From: Campylobacteraceae bacterium
GTDB lineage: Bacteria; Campylobacterota; Campylobacteria; Campylobacterales; Sulfurovaceae
Length of the DNA: 10,883 bases
NCBI GenBank assembly: GCA_027063105.1
Contig: JAMOSL010000192.1
Span: 1-10,883 of the forward strand
Direction of reading: 5' to 3'
The notes beneath the pieces were generated by a model. The model was not told the origin of the DNA, made no database searches, and was given only the letters and a program-made list of their open reading frames with translations. Below, one piece after another: positions 1-6,837 of the stretch; the stretch's first letter is position 1; the number at the start of each line of letters is the position of its first letter. A program made the translations under genes and the position numbers.

Positions 1-552
1 AACAAGTGCAGGCATTCCAGGAATTGCCATCTCTCCCTCATTTAATTTCTTTGCAACAATGACACCATCATTTGGTGCTGTTATCTTAAGATACTTATAT
101 TGATTTAAAACCTCATCTCTTTTGGCTAATGCTTGATTTACTTGCTCTTTTGCAATTTTGACCATATCTTTCATATTCTTAGCACCAAGCTCTAACTGTT
201 CTAACTCATATTTAGAAACCATTTTCTTTTGATATAATCTTTTATATCTAGCAAAATTTGTAACAATATTATCATATTGACTTCTATTCATTTGCAAGGC
301 TAATCTTGCTTGTGAAATTGCTAAATCAACTTGTCTTTCTGCTGATTCTATCTCTTTTGAATCAATTTCATAAAGCAACTGACCCTTTTCAACAATATCT
401 CCTTCACTAACTAACATATTCTTGACAAATCCCATATATCGACTTGTCATCATTTTTTGATTATCAGATACTATACTACCACTAAGCTCTAACTCAGCAC
501 TATTAACGATTGATACTAAAAAAATTAGACCTATAATTACTATCTTTTTCAT
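1..552 (-). CDS. Periplasmic adaptor (membrane fusion) subunit of an RND-type efflux system, partial
   Basis: This is the N-terminal 184 residues of an HlyD/AcrA-family adaptor; the 3' part lies beyond the window edge. Such adaptors bridge an inner-membrane pump and a TolC channel across the periplasm. The protein starts with a signal peptide (MKKIVIIGLIFLVSIVNSA, 1-19) and has no lipobox cysteine. Residues about 41-64 form the first half of a biotinyl/lipoyl-like domain (GFVKNMLVSEGDIVEKGQLL). Residues about 67-150 are a heptad-like Glu/Lys/Gln-rich coiled-coil hairpin. Residues 155-184 return to the second lipoyl half (LKITAPNDGVIVAKKLNEGE). The ATG lies one base after the stop of the upstream TolC gene, and its AGGAG ribosome site is inside the last codons of that gene, so translation is probably coupled. 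An RND pump gene probably follows outside the window, but this is inferred. The family is sure; the substrate is unknown. Confidence 0.9.
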   Translation of the reverse strand, partial: MKKIVIIGLIFLVSIVNSAELELSGSIVSDNQKMMTSRYMGFVKNMLVSEGDIVEKGQLLYEIDSKEIESAERQVDLAISQARLALQMNRSQYDNIVTNFARYKRLYQKKMVSKYELEQLELGAKNMKDMVKIAKEQVNQALAKRDEVLNQYKYLKITAPNDGVIVAKKLNEGEMAIPGMPALV

Positions 553-553
553 T

Positions 554-1981
554 TTATTCTCCTGCATTTAAAATACTATTTAACTCAAATACTTTCGCAT
601 TTCTCTTATTTTTTACTGTCTGTAATTTCAAAAGAACTTCTAACTGCTTAGATTGTTTAATTAAAACATCACTAATAGATACAACACCCTCTCTATATCT
701 TTCTCTATAACTCTCATAAACTCTTGATGCAAACTTAAGTTGTGTTTCATAATTCTTAATATCACTTTCAAGACTTAATGCTTCAGTTTTTAACTGTTTA
801 GTTTTGAGTGCTATACCTCTTTTAGCTAATTCTACTTGAGATTTTACTTGTAGATTTTTAACTTTGGCTTTTTCTATATTAGCTCGATCTATTCCACCAT
901 TAAATATATTCATACTAACTTGTACACCAACGGTATAACTATCTTTCTCTGTAAAATCATTGAATGCACTATTATCAGCACTTCCGTACTCTCCGAATGC
1001 TCCAACCATAGGAAGATAATTTGCTTTTTGAACATCAACAGCCATTGCACTAATTTCAAGTCCTAAAACTGCTTTTTGAATATCTATATTATCCCTATAT
1101 ACATCAGAAAGTATAACTAATGGCATAGGAGGCATCTCTTTAACATTCTTAATAGATTGAACCTCTTTATTTAATAAAAATGATAAAAATTGATATGCTA
1201 ACTTTCTATTTAATTGAGCTTGATTATATAAGCTAGTAGCTTCTGCATCTCTTGCTTGAACCTCTAATATATCAATATCTTTAGCATAACCCTCTTTTTT
1301 CATAGACTCTACTATTCTTTGAAGTCTTTTAATATTCTTTTTAATCTTTTGAAGGTTATATATATAATTATCAACTAATGAAATATCATAATATGCTTTT
1401 TTAACTTGATATATTTTAGCATCTAATAATTTTTTAGTATCTAATTTACTCATACGATACATTGAATGCATTATATTACTGTATTCTGCTAATTTACCAC
1501 CTGTATAAAGAGGTATTTTAAATGTTAGTTTTGTTTCAAAATGATTTCTTGCATCTGGAAAATTTAAATCAGTTGGTTCTACTTCCAACATTTGTGATTG
1601 TGCTGAAGGATTACTCATCATTTCAGAAAATGTACCAAAATCTCCCCCTGAAGCTTTCATCATTCCACCGATTCCACCTAGAAAATCACTAAATCCAAAA
1701 TCTCCAAAATTAGCCTCTCTACTTTGTAATTTAAAACCGAAAGAATTTAAAGCATTATTTGAACGCAAGGCATTAAAAGTTAAATCAAGAGTACCATAAT
1801 TAATACCATCTGTAGCTTCTGCTTCATAATCTTTAATTTGTTCTTCAAATCTAGATATTTTAAGTTCTAAATTCTCATTTTCAACAATATTAAGTGCTTT
1901 ATTTAGTGTTAGGTTTTGCAAATCTGCGAATAATGGAATTGATGTTAATAAAACTAAACATATAGATTTTCTTATTTTCAT
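554..1981 (-). CDS. TolC-family outer membrane efflux channel
   Basis: This 475-residue protein is an outer-membrane channel of the OEP/TolC family, the exit duct for the adaptor encoded next. A signal peptide covers residues 1-19 (MKIRKSICLVLLTSIPLFA, cleavage before Asp20). The two structural repeats are marked by IPLYTGG (156-162) and NIFNGG (358-363), each followed by a long amphipathic helical stretch, as expected for the periplasmic helical barrel. The usual 'nnxxLxxAxxxxxxNN-like' opening is present (LTLNKALNIVENENLELK). Residues about 92-131 are rich in Gly, Phe and Met and probably form the first extracellular loop. The ATG is preceded by AAAAGGGG. The gene is first in a short operon with the adaptor, and an AT-only palindrome sits in its promoter region. 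Family assignment is firm; substrate and orthology to CmeC or other named pumps are not established. Confidence 0.92.
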   Translation of the reverse strand: MKIRKSICLVLLTSIPLFADLQNLTLNKALNIVENENLELKISRFEEQIKDYEAEATDGINYGTLDLTFNALRSNNALNSFGFKLQSREANFGDFGFSDFLGGIGGMMKASGGDFGTFSEMMSNPSAQSQMLEVEPTDLNFPDARNHFETKLTFKIPLYTGGKLAEYSNIMHSMYRMSKLDTKKLLDAKIYQVKKAYYDISLVDNYIYNLQKIKKNIKRLQRIVESMKKEGYAKDIDILEVQARDAEATSLYNQAQLNRKLAYQFLSFLLNKEVQSIKNVKEMPPMPLVILSDVYRDNIDIQKAVLGLEISAMAVDVQKANYLPMVGAFGEYGSADNSAFNDFTEKDSYTVGVQVSMNIFNGGIDRANIEKAKVKNLQVKSQVELAKRGIALKTKQLKTEALSLESDIKNYETQLKFASRVYESYRERYREGVVSISDVLIKQSKQLEVLLKLQTVKNKRNAKVFELNSILNAGE

Positions 1982-2002
1982 ATGATATATACCCCTTTTA
2001 AG

Positions 2003-2019
2003 TATTATAATTTATAATA
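2003..2019. repeat. 17-base perfect palindrome, possible operator
   Basis: TATTATAA-T-TTATAATA is an 8-1-8 perfect inverted repeat placed 22 bases upstream of the TolC start codon and covering a TATAAT hexamer. Efflux operons are often controlled by TetR-family repressors binding such repeats over the promoter; in Campylobacter jejuni CmeR is known to act this way. No regulator gene is present in the window, and the repeat contains only A and T, so chance is a real alternative. Confidence 0.3.
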
Positions 2020-2047
2020 GCAATTGGCTTGAAATAGAATTATTATA
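2003..2047 (-). promoter_or_regulatory. Candidate tolC-operon promoter region
   Basis: Reading on the minus strand, two perfect TATAAT hexamers precede the TolC gene. One is at 2047-2042 and the other at 2009-2004. Neither has a convincing TTGACA-like box 16-18 bases upstream, which is common in epsilonproteobacterial promoters. In such AT-rich DNA a TATAAT match alone is weak evidence. The second hexamer lies inside a 17-base inverted repeat. Confidence 0.35.
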
Positions 2048-2089
2048 GTAAATATTAGATTAATTTATGATTAAAATCAATTTTAGTGC

Positions 2090-2119
2090 AAATAGTGCCA
2101 TCAAGTGATAGCACTATTT
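2090..2119 (-). terminator. Probable serA terminator hairpin
   Basis: A 9-base-pair stem (AAATAGTGC pairs with GCACTATTT) closes a 12-base interior that can form three further pairs (ATC with GAT) around an AAGT loop. It lies 13 bases past the serA stop codon on the minus strand. The following T run is short (TTT then GCAC), so termination may be weak, and the hairpin could also protect the mRNA 3' end. Confidence 0.55.
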
Positions 2120-2132
2120 ATTTAATAAAAAA

Positions 2133-3722
2133 TTATAAGTTTGCGTAACTTACACTTATACATTCTTCCATAGAGGCTAACTTAGTCATAAGAGATTTTG
2201 AAATATCACCATCAACTACAACTACAGCCAATGCTTGAGATTTGTCATCTCTTCCTAAACGAAAATCTGCAATATTTAAATCGTGATCAGCTATAGTCTT
2301 TCCAACTTCACCAATTACTCCTCTAGTATCTGTATTCCTAAAGAAAATCATATTTCCTTTTGGTTCAATATCTAAATGATAGTCATCAATTTTAATAATT
2401 CTCTGCTTATTTCCATCAAATACAGTACCAGAAATAGATATTACACCATGCTGTGTTGTCAATTTAATAGTAACTTTATTAGTAAATCCTGTATCATTAG
2501 CTTTTACTTCTGTAATTACATTAATATTACGCTCTTTTGCAACAAACTCTGCATTTACATAATTTATCTGATTACCAATAGACTCAGTCAAAACACCAAC
2601 AGTAGCAAAAGTTCCCATAGATGAAATATATTCGCCAATATCACCTTTAGTTATAATTGTGATTGAGCTAATAGCACTTTTAGTGATTTGTGCACTTAGA
2701 TGTCCCATTTTTTGAACTAACTCTAAAAATGGTCTAACAAAGTCTGGTAATTCATTCTCTTTAATAGGTAAATTTAAAGCATTAGGATAAGATATTCCCT
2801 TAGCTGCATCAATAGCTTGTTGAGATGCTTGAAGAGCAATATTTCTCTGAGATTCTTTTGTATTTGCTCCTAAATGTGGAGTGAGAGTTACATTATCTAA
2901 ATCTAAAAATGGATGACTTGTTGCTGGTTCTTCATTAAATACATCGATACCTGCCATTGCAATCTTACCATTTTCTAGACCCTCTAAAAGTGCATCTTCA
3001 TCATAAAGTCCACCTCTAGCACAATTAATTAGGATAACACCATCTTTCATCTTAGCAATTTCATCTTTGCCAATCATTCCAACAGTCTCTTTATTTTTTG
3101 GAGTATGAATTGTAATAATATCACAATTTAAAATATCTTCAAAATTTTGAGTGTATTTAATATCAAGATTAAGTGCTTTACTTGCATTAACATAAGGGTC
3201 ATAAGCTAAAACATCCATTTCAAAAGCTTTAGCTCTTGTACCAACTCTTGAACCAATATTTCCAAATCCAATTATTCCTATCTTTTTATCTTTAAGCTCT
3301 GTACCATACCAATCTTGTCGTCTCCAAACACGGTCTAACTTAAGATTATTATGAGCATAAGGGAATTTTCGTACACAAGATAATAGATGAGTCATTGTTA
3401 ATTCAACAGCAGCTATAGTATTTGCAGTAGGTACATTCATAACTATAATACCTCTTTTACTACAACCATCCATATCAACATTGTCAACACCAACACCAGC
3501 TCTAACAATAGCTTTTATATTATCTGAATTTTCAAGGAATTTTTCATCTACATCTGTAGAACTTCTAGTTATAGCAATATCAGCATTGGGAATAATTTCA
3601 GAGATAAGTTTATCTTTTGGCTCATCAGCAGCGTTTATCAGCTCTATTTGTTCATCATTCTCTAACAAGTCTAAACCTGATTGATGAATATGGTCACATA
3701 CTACAACTGTAATTTTTGACAT
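2133..3722 (-). CDS. serA: D-3-phosphoglycerate dehydrogenase
   Basis: SerA catalyses the NAD-dependent oxidation of 3-phosphoglycerate to 3-phosphohydroxypyruvate, the first step of serine synthesis in the cytoplasm. The 529-residue length fits the long (type 1) form. In order: a split substrate domain (1-about 100 and 285-315), an NAD-binding Rossmann domain with GFGNIG at 152-157 and Asp175 as the likely ribose ligand, an intervening (ASB-type) domain about 325-450, and a C-terminal ACT domain about 455-529, which in relatives senses serine. Catalytic residues are visible: Arg236 (in CARGG), Glu265 (in NEEP) and His283 (in TPHLG). AAAGG lies 7 bases before the ATG. The gene follows rpsA by 68 bases with a strong hairpin between them; rpsA-serA proximity is also known in Campylobacter jejuni. 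Identification is secure. Feedback inhibition by serine is inferred from the ACT domain only. Confidence 0.97.
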   Translation of the reverse strand: MSKITVVVCDHIHQSGLDLLENDEQIELINAADEPKDKLISEIIPNADIAITRSSTDVDEKFLENSDNIKAIVRAGVGVDNVDMDGCSKRGIIVMNVPTANTIAAVELTMTHLLSCVRKFPYAHNNLKLDRVWRRQDWYGTELKDKKIGIIGFGNIGSRVGTRAKAFEMDVLAYDPYVNASKALNLDIKYTQNFEDILNCDIITIHTPKNKETVGMIGKDEIAKMKDGVILINCARGGLYDEDALLEGLENGKIAMAGIDVFNEEPATSHPFLDLDNVTLTPHLGANTKESQRNIALQASQQAIDAAKGISYPNALNLPIKENELPDFVRPFLELVQKMGHLSAQITKSAISSITIITKGDIGEYISSMGTFATVGVLTESIGNQINYVNAEFVAKERNINVITEVKANDTGFTNKVTIKLTTQHGVISISGTVFDGNKQRIIKIDDYHLDIEPKGNMIFFRNTDTRGVIGEVGKTIADHDLNIADFRLGRDDKSQALAVVVVDGDISKSLMTKLASMEECISVSYANL

Positions 3723-3748
3723 TAAACAGCCTTTATATTTATTTATTA

Positions 3749-3772
3749 AAAGTGGAGATTATTCTCCACTTT
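3749..3772 (-). terminator. rpsA terminator hairpin, just upstream of serA
   Basis: A perfect 10-base-pair stem (AAAGTGGAGA with TCTCCACTTT) encloses a 4-base loop. It starts 18 bases after the rpsA stop and ends 26 bases before the serA start codon. On the minus strand it is followed by TTAATAAATAAATAT, a broken T run, so termination may be partial. A TATAAA hexamer (3781-3776) lies directly upstream, so the hairpin could alternatively be the 5' end of a serA transcript. Confidence 0.7.
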
Positions 3773-3790
3773 CTATTTATAGTTTTTAAT

Positions 3791-5458
3791 TTATTGGTTA
3801 AATTTACCCATTAAAGCATCACCTAGAGTCATACTATCATCTTGATCAAGATTCAGTTGATTCATAGCTTCTCTCTCTTCTTGTCTTTCAAGTCTTTTAA
3901 TAGATACTCTGATTCTATCATTATTAGAATCAATAAAGCTAATAACAGCTCTAATCTCTTGACCTTTTACAATCTCTTCAGGTTTAAGAGGATGTAAATC
4001 TTCTGTTCTGATTAATGCATCAACATTCTCTACTAGAGAAATAAATACACCAAAGTCTTTTTGATCTTTAACTATACCTTCAACAATATCTCCAACTTTA
4101 TGAGTATCAGTAAATGCTTTAACTGGTGAGTCTTCTAATGCTTTTTTACTTAAAGAAATTTTACCAGCATCTCTATCAATTTTGATAATCTTAACTTCTA
4201 CCTCATCACCTTTTTGTAATACATCTTTAGCATTTTGTGACTTATCCCAAGAAATTTCTTGATTATGTAAAAGTCCTTCTACACTATCAATTTTAATAAA
4301 TGCACCAAAATCAGTTAAAGAAGATACAATCCCTGTAACAACATCATTAGTTTTATATTTATCACTAAATGCGTCCATTGGTTTTGGAAGAAGTGTTTTA
4401 AGACTAACTCTTAATCTTCTACCTTCTTTGTCAATTTCGATAACTTCAACATTAATCTCTTCGTGAATTGTTAAATAATCTTTTGGATGTTTAACATTTT
4501 TATCCCAAGATACTTCAGATACATGTAAGAATGCTTCTAAATCTTCACCAAGGTCAACAAAAACACCATAAGGTTCAATATTACTAATTGTTGCTGTAAC
4601 TGTATCACCTACACCAATAATACTATCAATATCAGCCCAAGGATCTGGATTTGCATCTTTTACAGATAGAGATAAATGTCTCTTTTTCTTATCATAATCT
4701 AATGCAACAACATTTACAATATCACCCTCTTCAAAATATTTAGAAGGGTTTACTGGACCTTTGTGAGAAATTTGTGAATAATGAACCAATCCGTCCATTC
4801 CACCAACATCAACAAACATACCATAACTTGTAATTTTTTTGATAGTACCTTCGACAACATCTTTATTTTCAAGTAGTGTGTCAACAATTTCTTGAACTCT
4901 AGCTTTATCTCTCTCAATTAACTCTTTTCTTGAGATTACAACTGAACTTTTGTCCTTGTCAACTTTTACGATAACTGCCTTAATTTTCTTACCAACAGCA
5001 TCAATTTTTGCACTTAGATAAGATAGTGTTCTTGGCATAAAGAATTCTAAACCGTCACAATCAACAACATATCCACCTTTATTTTTCTTACTTACAACAC
5101 CTTCGATGATATATTCTTGCTCATCATCATATTCAGCTATAAATTCATTAAGTGCAGCTCTTTTTTTAGCCATATCATAAGATACCATTGGTCTTTCACC
5201 TCTGCTACCAGTTATAACAACACTTAGAGTATCACCCTCTTTGAAAATAATTACACCATCTTCATCTTTTAACTGCTCTAGTGGAAGGAATGCTTCATTT
5301 TTTCTACCAATATCAATAATTGCTTGTTCTTCATCTTCAACAATCTTAACAATAATACCCTCAACTAAATCACTTTTTGATTCTGATTTTTTAAACGATT
5401 CCTCGAGCATCGTTGCAAAATCTTCTCCATCTTCTATTTCGATATCTTCGAACTTCAT
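3791..5458 (-). CDS. rpsA: 30S ribosomal protein S1
   Basis: S1 binds mRNA on the small ribosomal subunit and helps load leaders onto the ribosome. The 555-residue protein carries six S1 (OB-fold) repeats at roughly 31-96, 116-178, 200-267, 284-354, 371-440 and 455-524. The canonical signature is clearest in repeats 3 to 6 (for example SYGMFVDVGGMDGLVHYSQI, EPYGVFVDLG, TDFGAFIKI, KDFGVFISL). Repeats 1 and 2 are divergent, as expected for the ribosome-binding part. The C-terminus ends with TLGDALMGKFNQ, like the conserved tail of other full-length S1 proteins. AAGGA lies 9 bases before the ATG. A TATAAT box 38 bases upstream and a hairpin after the stop suggest transcription as its own unit. 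Identification is secure. Confidence 0.98.
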   Translation of the reverse strand: MKFEDIEIEDGEDFATMLEESFKKSESKSDLVEGIIVKIVEDEEQAIIDIGRKNEAFLPLEQLKDEDGVIIFKEGDTLSVVITGSRGERPMVSYDMAKKRAALNEFIAEYDDEQEYIIEGVVSKKNKGGYVVDCDGLEFFMPRTLSYLSAKIDAVGKKIKAVIVKVDKDKSSVVISRKELIERDKARVQEIVDTLLENKDVVEGTIKKITSYGMFVDVGGMDGLVHYSQISHKGPVNPSKYFEEGDIVNVVALDYDKKKRHLSLSVKDANPDPWADIDSIIGVGDTVTATISNIEPYGVFVDLGEDLEAFLHVSEVSWDKNVKHPKDYLTIHEEINVEVIEIDKEGRRLRVSLKTLLPKPMDAFSDKYKTNDVVTGIVSSLTDFGAFIKIDSVEGLLHNQEISWDKSQNAKDVLQKGDEVEVKIIKIDRDAGKISLSKKALEDSPVKAFTDTHKVGDIVEGIVKDQKDFGVFISLVENVDALIRTEDLHPLKPEEIVKGQEIRAVISFIDSNNDRIRVSIKRLERQEEREAMNQLNLDQDDSMTLGDALMGKFNQ

Positions 5459-5495
5459 ACTAGCACATCCTTATGTTTAACCTATATTTAAAGCA

Positions 5496-5501
5496 ATTAT
5501 A
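5496..5501 (-). promoter_or_regulatory. rpsA: rpsA promoter -10 box
   Basis: TATAAT on the minus strand, preceded by GG and an A/T-rich stretch with no recognisable -35 box, predicts a transcript start near 5489 and a leader of about 30 bases with an AAGGA ribosome site. The terminator-like hairpin further upstream supports independent initiation here. Confidence 0.55.
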
Positions 5502-5592
5502 CCTTTTTATAATTAAAGTTATGCTATTATTGACTAATTAGATTTAATATATTTTAGAAATTTATTTGAGAGAATTTTTTAATATTATTTAA

Positions 5593-5613
5593 ACCACCAG
5601 AAAGACTGGAGGT
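5593..5613 (-). terminator. Probable slyD terminator hairpin
   Basis: On the minus strand ACCTCCAG and CTGGTGGT pair around a TCTTT loop, with one internal T-T mismatch in eight positions. It lies 14 bases after the slyD stop. The tail (TTAAATAATATTAAAAAATT) is A/T-rich without a solid T run, so this is probable rather than certain. Confidence 0.55.
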
Positions 5614-5627
5614 ATTTTGGTTCGGCA

Positions 5628-6140
5628 TTAATCGCAGCCACAACCACCTGTAGTACAACATTCGTCAGCGTTTCCACCAACCATACCAGCTGAAATTTCA
5701 TCTGCTGTTGCATCTCTAACTTCAACTACAGTTACGCTAAACATTAAATCTTTACCTGCTAAAGGATGATTAAAATCAATAGTAACTTCTTTCTCTGTAA
5801 ATGATTTTACAACAACTTGGACAGTTTCACCTTGCTCACCTTGACCATAAAGAACTAAACCTTCAGCTAATTCAACACCATCGAACTGTTCAACTGGAAG
5901 AGTTTGAAGAGCTTCAGGATTTAATTCACCATAAGCATCAGAAGCTTTAACTAAAATATCGCCATTCTCGCCTTTTTCCATACCAACTAAAGCATTTTCA
6001 AGACCAATAATAACTTGATTAATACCTGTAATGAATTCTAATGGTTCAGAACCTTTATTACTATCTACAACTTCAGTTGTTCCTGCTTCTTTTACTTCAT
6101 ACTCTATTGCAACTACACAATTTTCTTTTTCTATTGCCAT
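5628..6140 (-). CDS. slyD: FKBP-type peptidyl-prolyl isomerase/chaperone SlyD
   Basis: SlyD-type proteins isomerise X-Pro bonds, act as folding chaperones and bind nickel for metalloenzyme maturation in the cytoplasm. The 170-residue protein has the FKBP core split by an insert-in-flap chaperone domain: FKBP strands at about 1-70 (VVDSNKGSEPLEFITG, VIIGLENALVGMEKGE), the insert at about 72-127 (YGELNPEALQTLP, IDFNHPLAGK), then the return strand DLMFSVTVVEVRDAT. The short C-terminal tail has four cysteines (161, 162, 167, 169) and no histidine, much poorer in metal ligands than the His-rich Escherichia coli tail. There is no signal peptide. GGAG lies about 9 bases before the ATG. It follows the L,D-transpeptidase-like gene by 75 bases, with a weak TACAAT (6177-6172) that might be its own promoter. 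In C. jejuni slyD also follows pal and the cpoB-like gene. Confidence 0.93.
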   Translation of the reverse strand: MAIEKENCVVAIEYEVKEAGTTEVVDSNKGSEPLEFITGINQVIIGLENALVGMEKGENGDILVKASDAYGELNPEALQTLPVEQFDGVELAEGLVLYGQGEQGETVQVVVKSFTEKEVTIDFNHPLAGKDLMFSVTVVEVRDATADEISAGMVGGNADECCTTGGCGCD

Positions 6141-6215
6141 TAAAATATCTCCATTTATTTAATTTTTTGCTATTGTAGCTAAGCAAACTTTAGTAATCCT
6201 TATGGATAATTATCT

Positions 6216-6812
6216 TTATCTTTTAAAAGTTTGAAGAGTATGGTCTGCTCGTCTTCGTGTTTTAACAACTTTACGATAAATTCTTTTTAAATCTCGCTTT
6301 GCAAATTTCATATAACTCTCTCTAGTAGTTAATACAGGAATTCCAATCCATGCCCAATTGAATAAAGTTGGAACTACCCTTTTATGCACATGTATACATC
6401 CATGAGACATTCCAGTCATACTTCCTTGATGAATTGCATGTCCTCTATTTGTAAAGAATAAACTATAATCCATATTATTTATACCATCTTCATCTGGATA
6501 TGCATTTGACATATGATATCTCTTTTTTCGCAAAACCTTCCAAACTCCAGATGGTGTAAATTTATCTATACCAGATGTGATTCCTGAACTAAGCCAAACT
6601 GTTTTGTCTCTATCTACAGCATAGAATCTTCCATCACTATTTTTCTCTCGAAGAGATATTAATATAAAATCTTTACCTGTCATATCAACATTACTTCGCT
6701 CCCCACTTTTATTTATATATATAAATTTAGTTTTAGAAATAGGTATAAGTCTACTATGTTCTGCGAATAATATTACATTTAGAATTAGAACCAAAAATAA
6801 GAAATATTTCAA
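6216..6812 (-). CDS. YkuD-fold L,D-transpeptidase-like exported protein
   Basis: YkuD-family enzymes use a cysteine to make, trim or cleave 3-linked peptidoglycan peptides, or to attach proteins, in the periplasm. The catalytic signature is present near the C-terminus: His128 (GHAIHQG) and Ser136-His137-Gly138-Cys139-Ile140 (SHGCI). The usual Arg after the motif is His141. I chose the TTG at 6812 as start because AAGGGG stands 6 bases upstream and the resulting protein (198 residues) begins with a clean signal peptide (MKYFLFLVLILNVILFAEHS). The longer GTG start at 6875 would overlap cpoB and put a charged segment before the signal peptide. The C-terminus is strongly basic (KRDLKRIYRKVVKTRRR). 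It lies 25 bases after cpoB and probably belongs to the pal-cpoB transcript. Transpeptidase versus L,D-carboxypeptidase activity (as in Helicobacter pylori Csd6) cannot be told from sequence alone. Confidence 0.87.
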   Translation of the reverse strand: MKYFLFLVLILNVILFAEHSRLIPISKTKFIYINKSGERSNVDMTGKDFILISLREKNSDGRFYAVDRDKTVWLSSGITSGIDKFTPSGVWKVLRKKRYHMSNAYPDEDGINNMDYSLFFTNRGHAIHQGSMTGMSHGCIHVHKRVVPTLFNWAWIGIPVLTTRESYMKFAKRDLKRIYRKVVKTRRRADHTLQTFKR

Positions 6813-6818
6813 TATAGT

Positions 6819-6824
6819 CCCCTT
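6819..6824 (-). promoter_or_regulatory. Ribosome binding site fixing a TTG start
   Basis: AAGGGG on the minus strand, 6 bases before TTG at 6812, is a strong Shine-Dalgarno match. It lies between the cpoB stop (6838) and the transpeptidase-like reading frame and decides in favour of the short, signal-peptide-initiating start. Confidence 0.75.
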
Positions 6825-6837
6825 ATAGTATAATTTT

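Noticed and set aside
1982..2132. Gap between serA and tolC searched for a small RNA or small protein
   Set aside because: Only the serA hairpin, promoter-like hexamers and the palindrome are visible; there is no open frame with a ribosome site and no further structured element.
5460..5468. Two-codon leader frame ATG-TGC-TAG just before the rpsA start
   Set aside because: It is a by-product of the AAGGATG ribosome site overlapping; nothing supports its translation or a regulatory role.
6205..6214. GATAATTATC palindrome between the transpeptidase-like gene and slyD, resembling half of a Fur box
   Set aside because: Only ten bases, it overlaps the position of the upstream gene's end, and the flanks do not continue the 19-base Fur consensus. 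Chance is likely in this composition.
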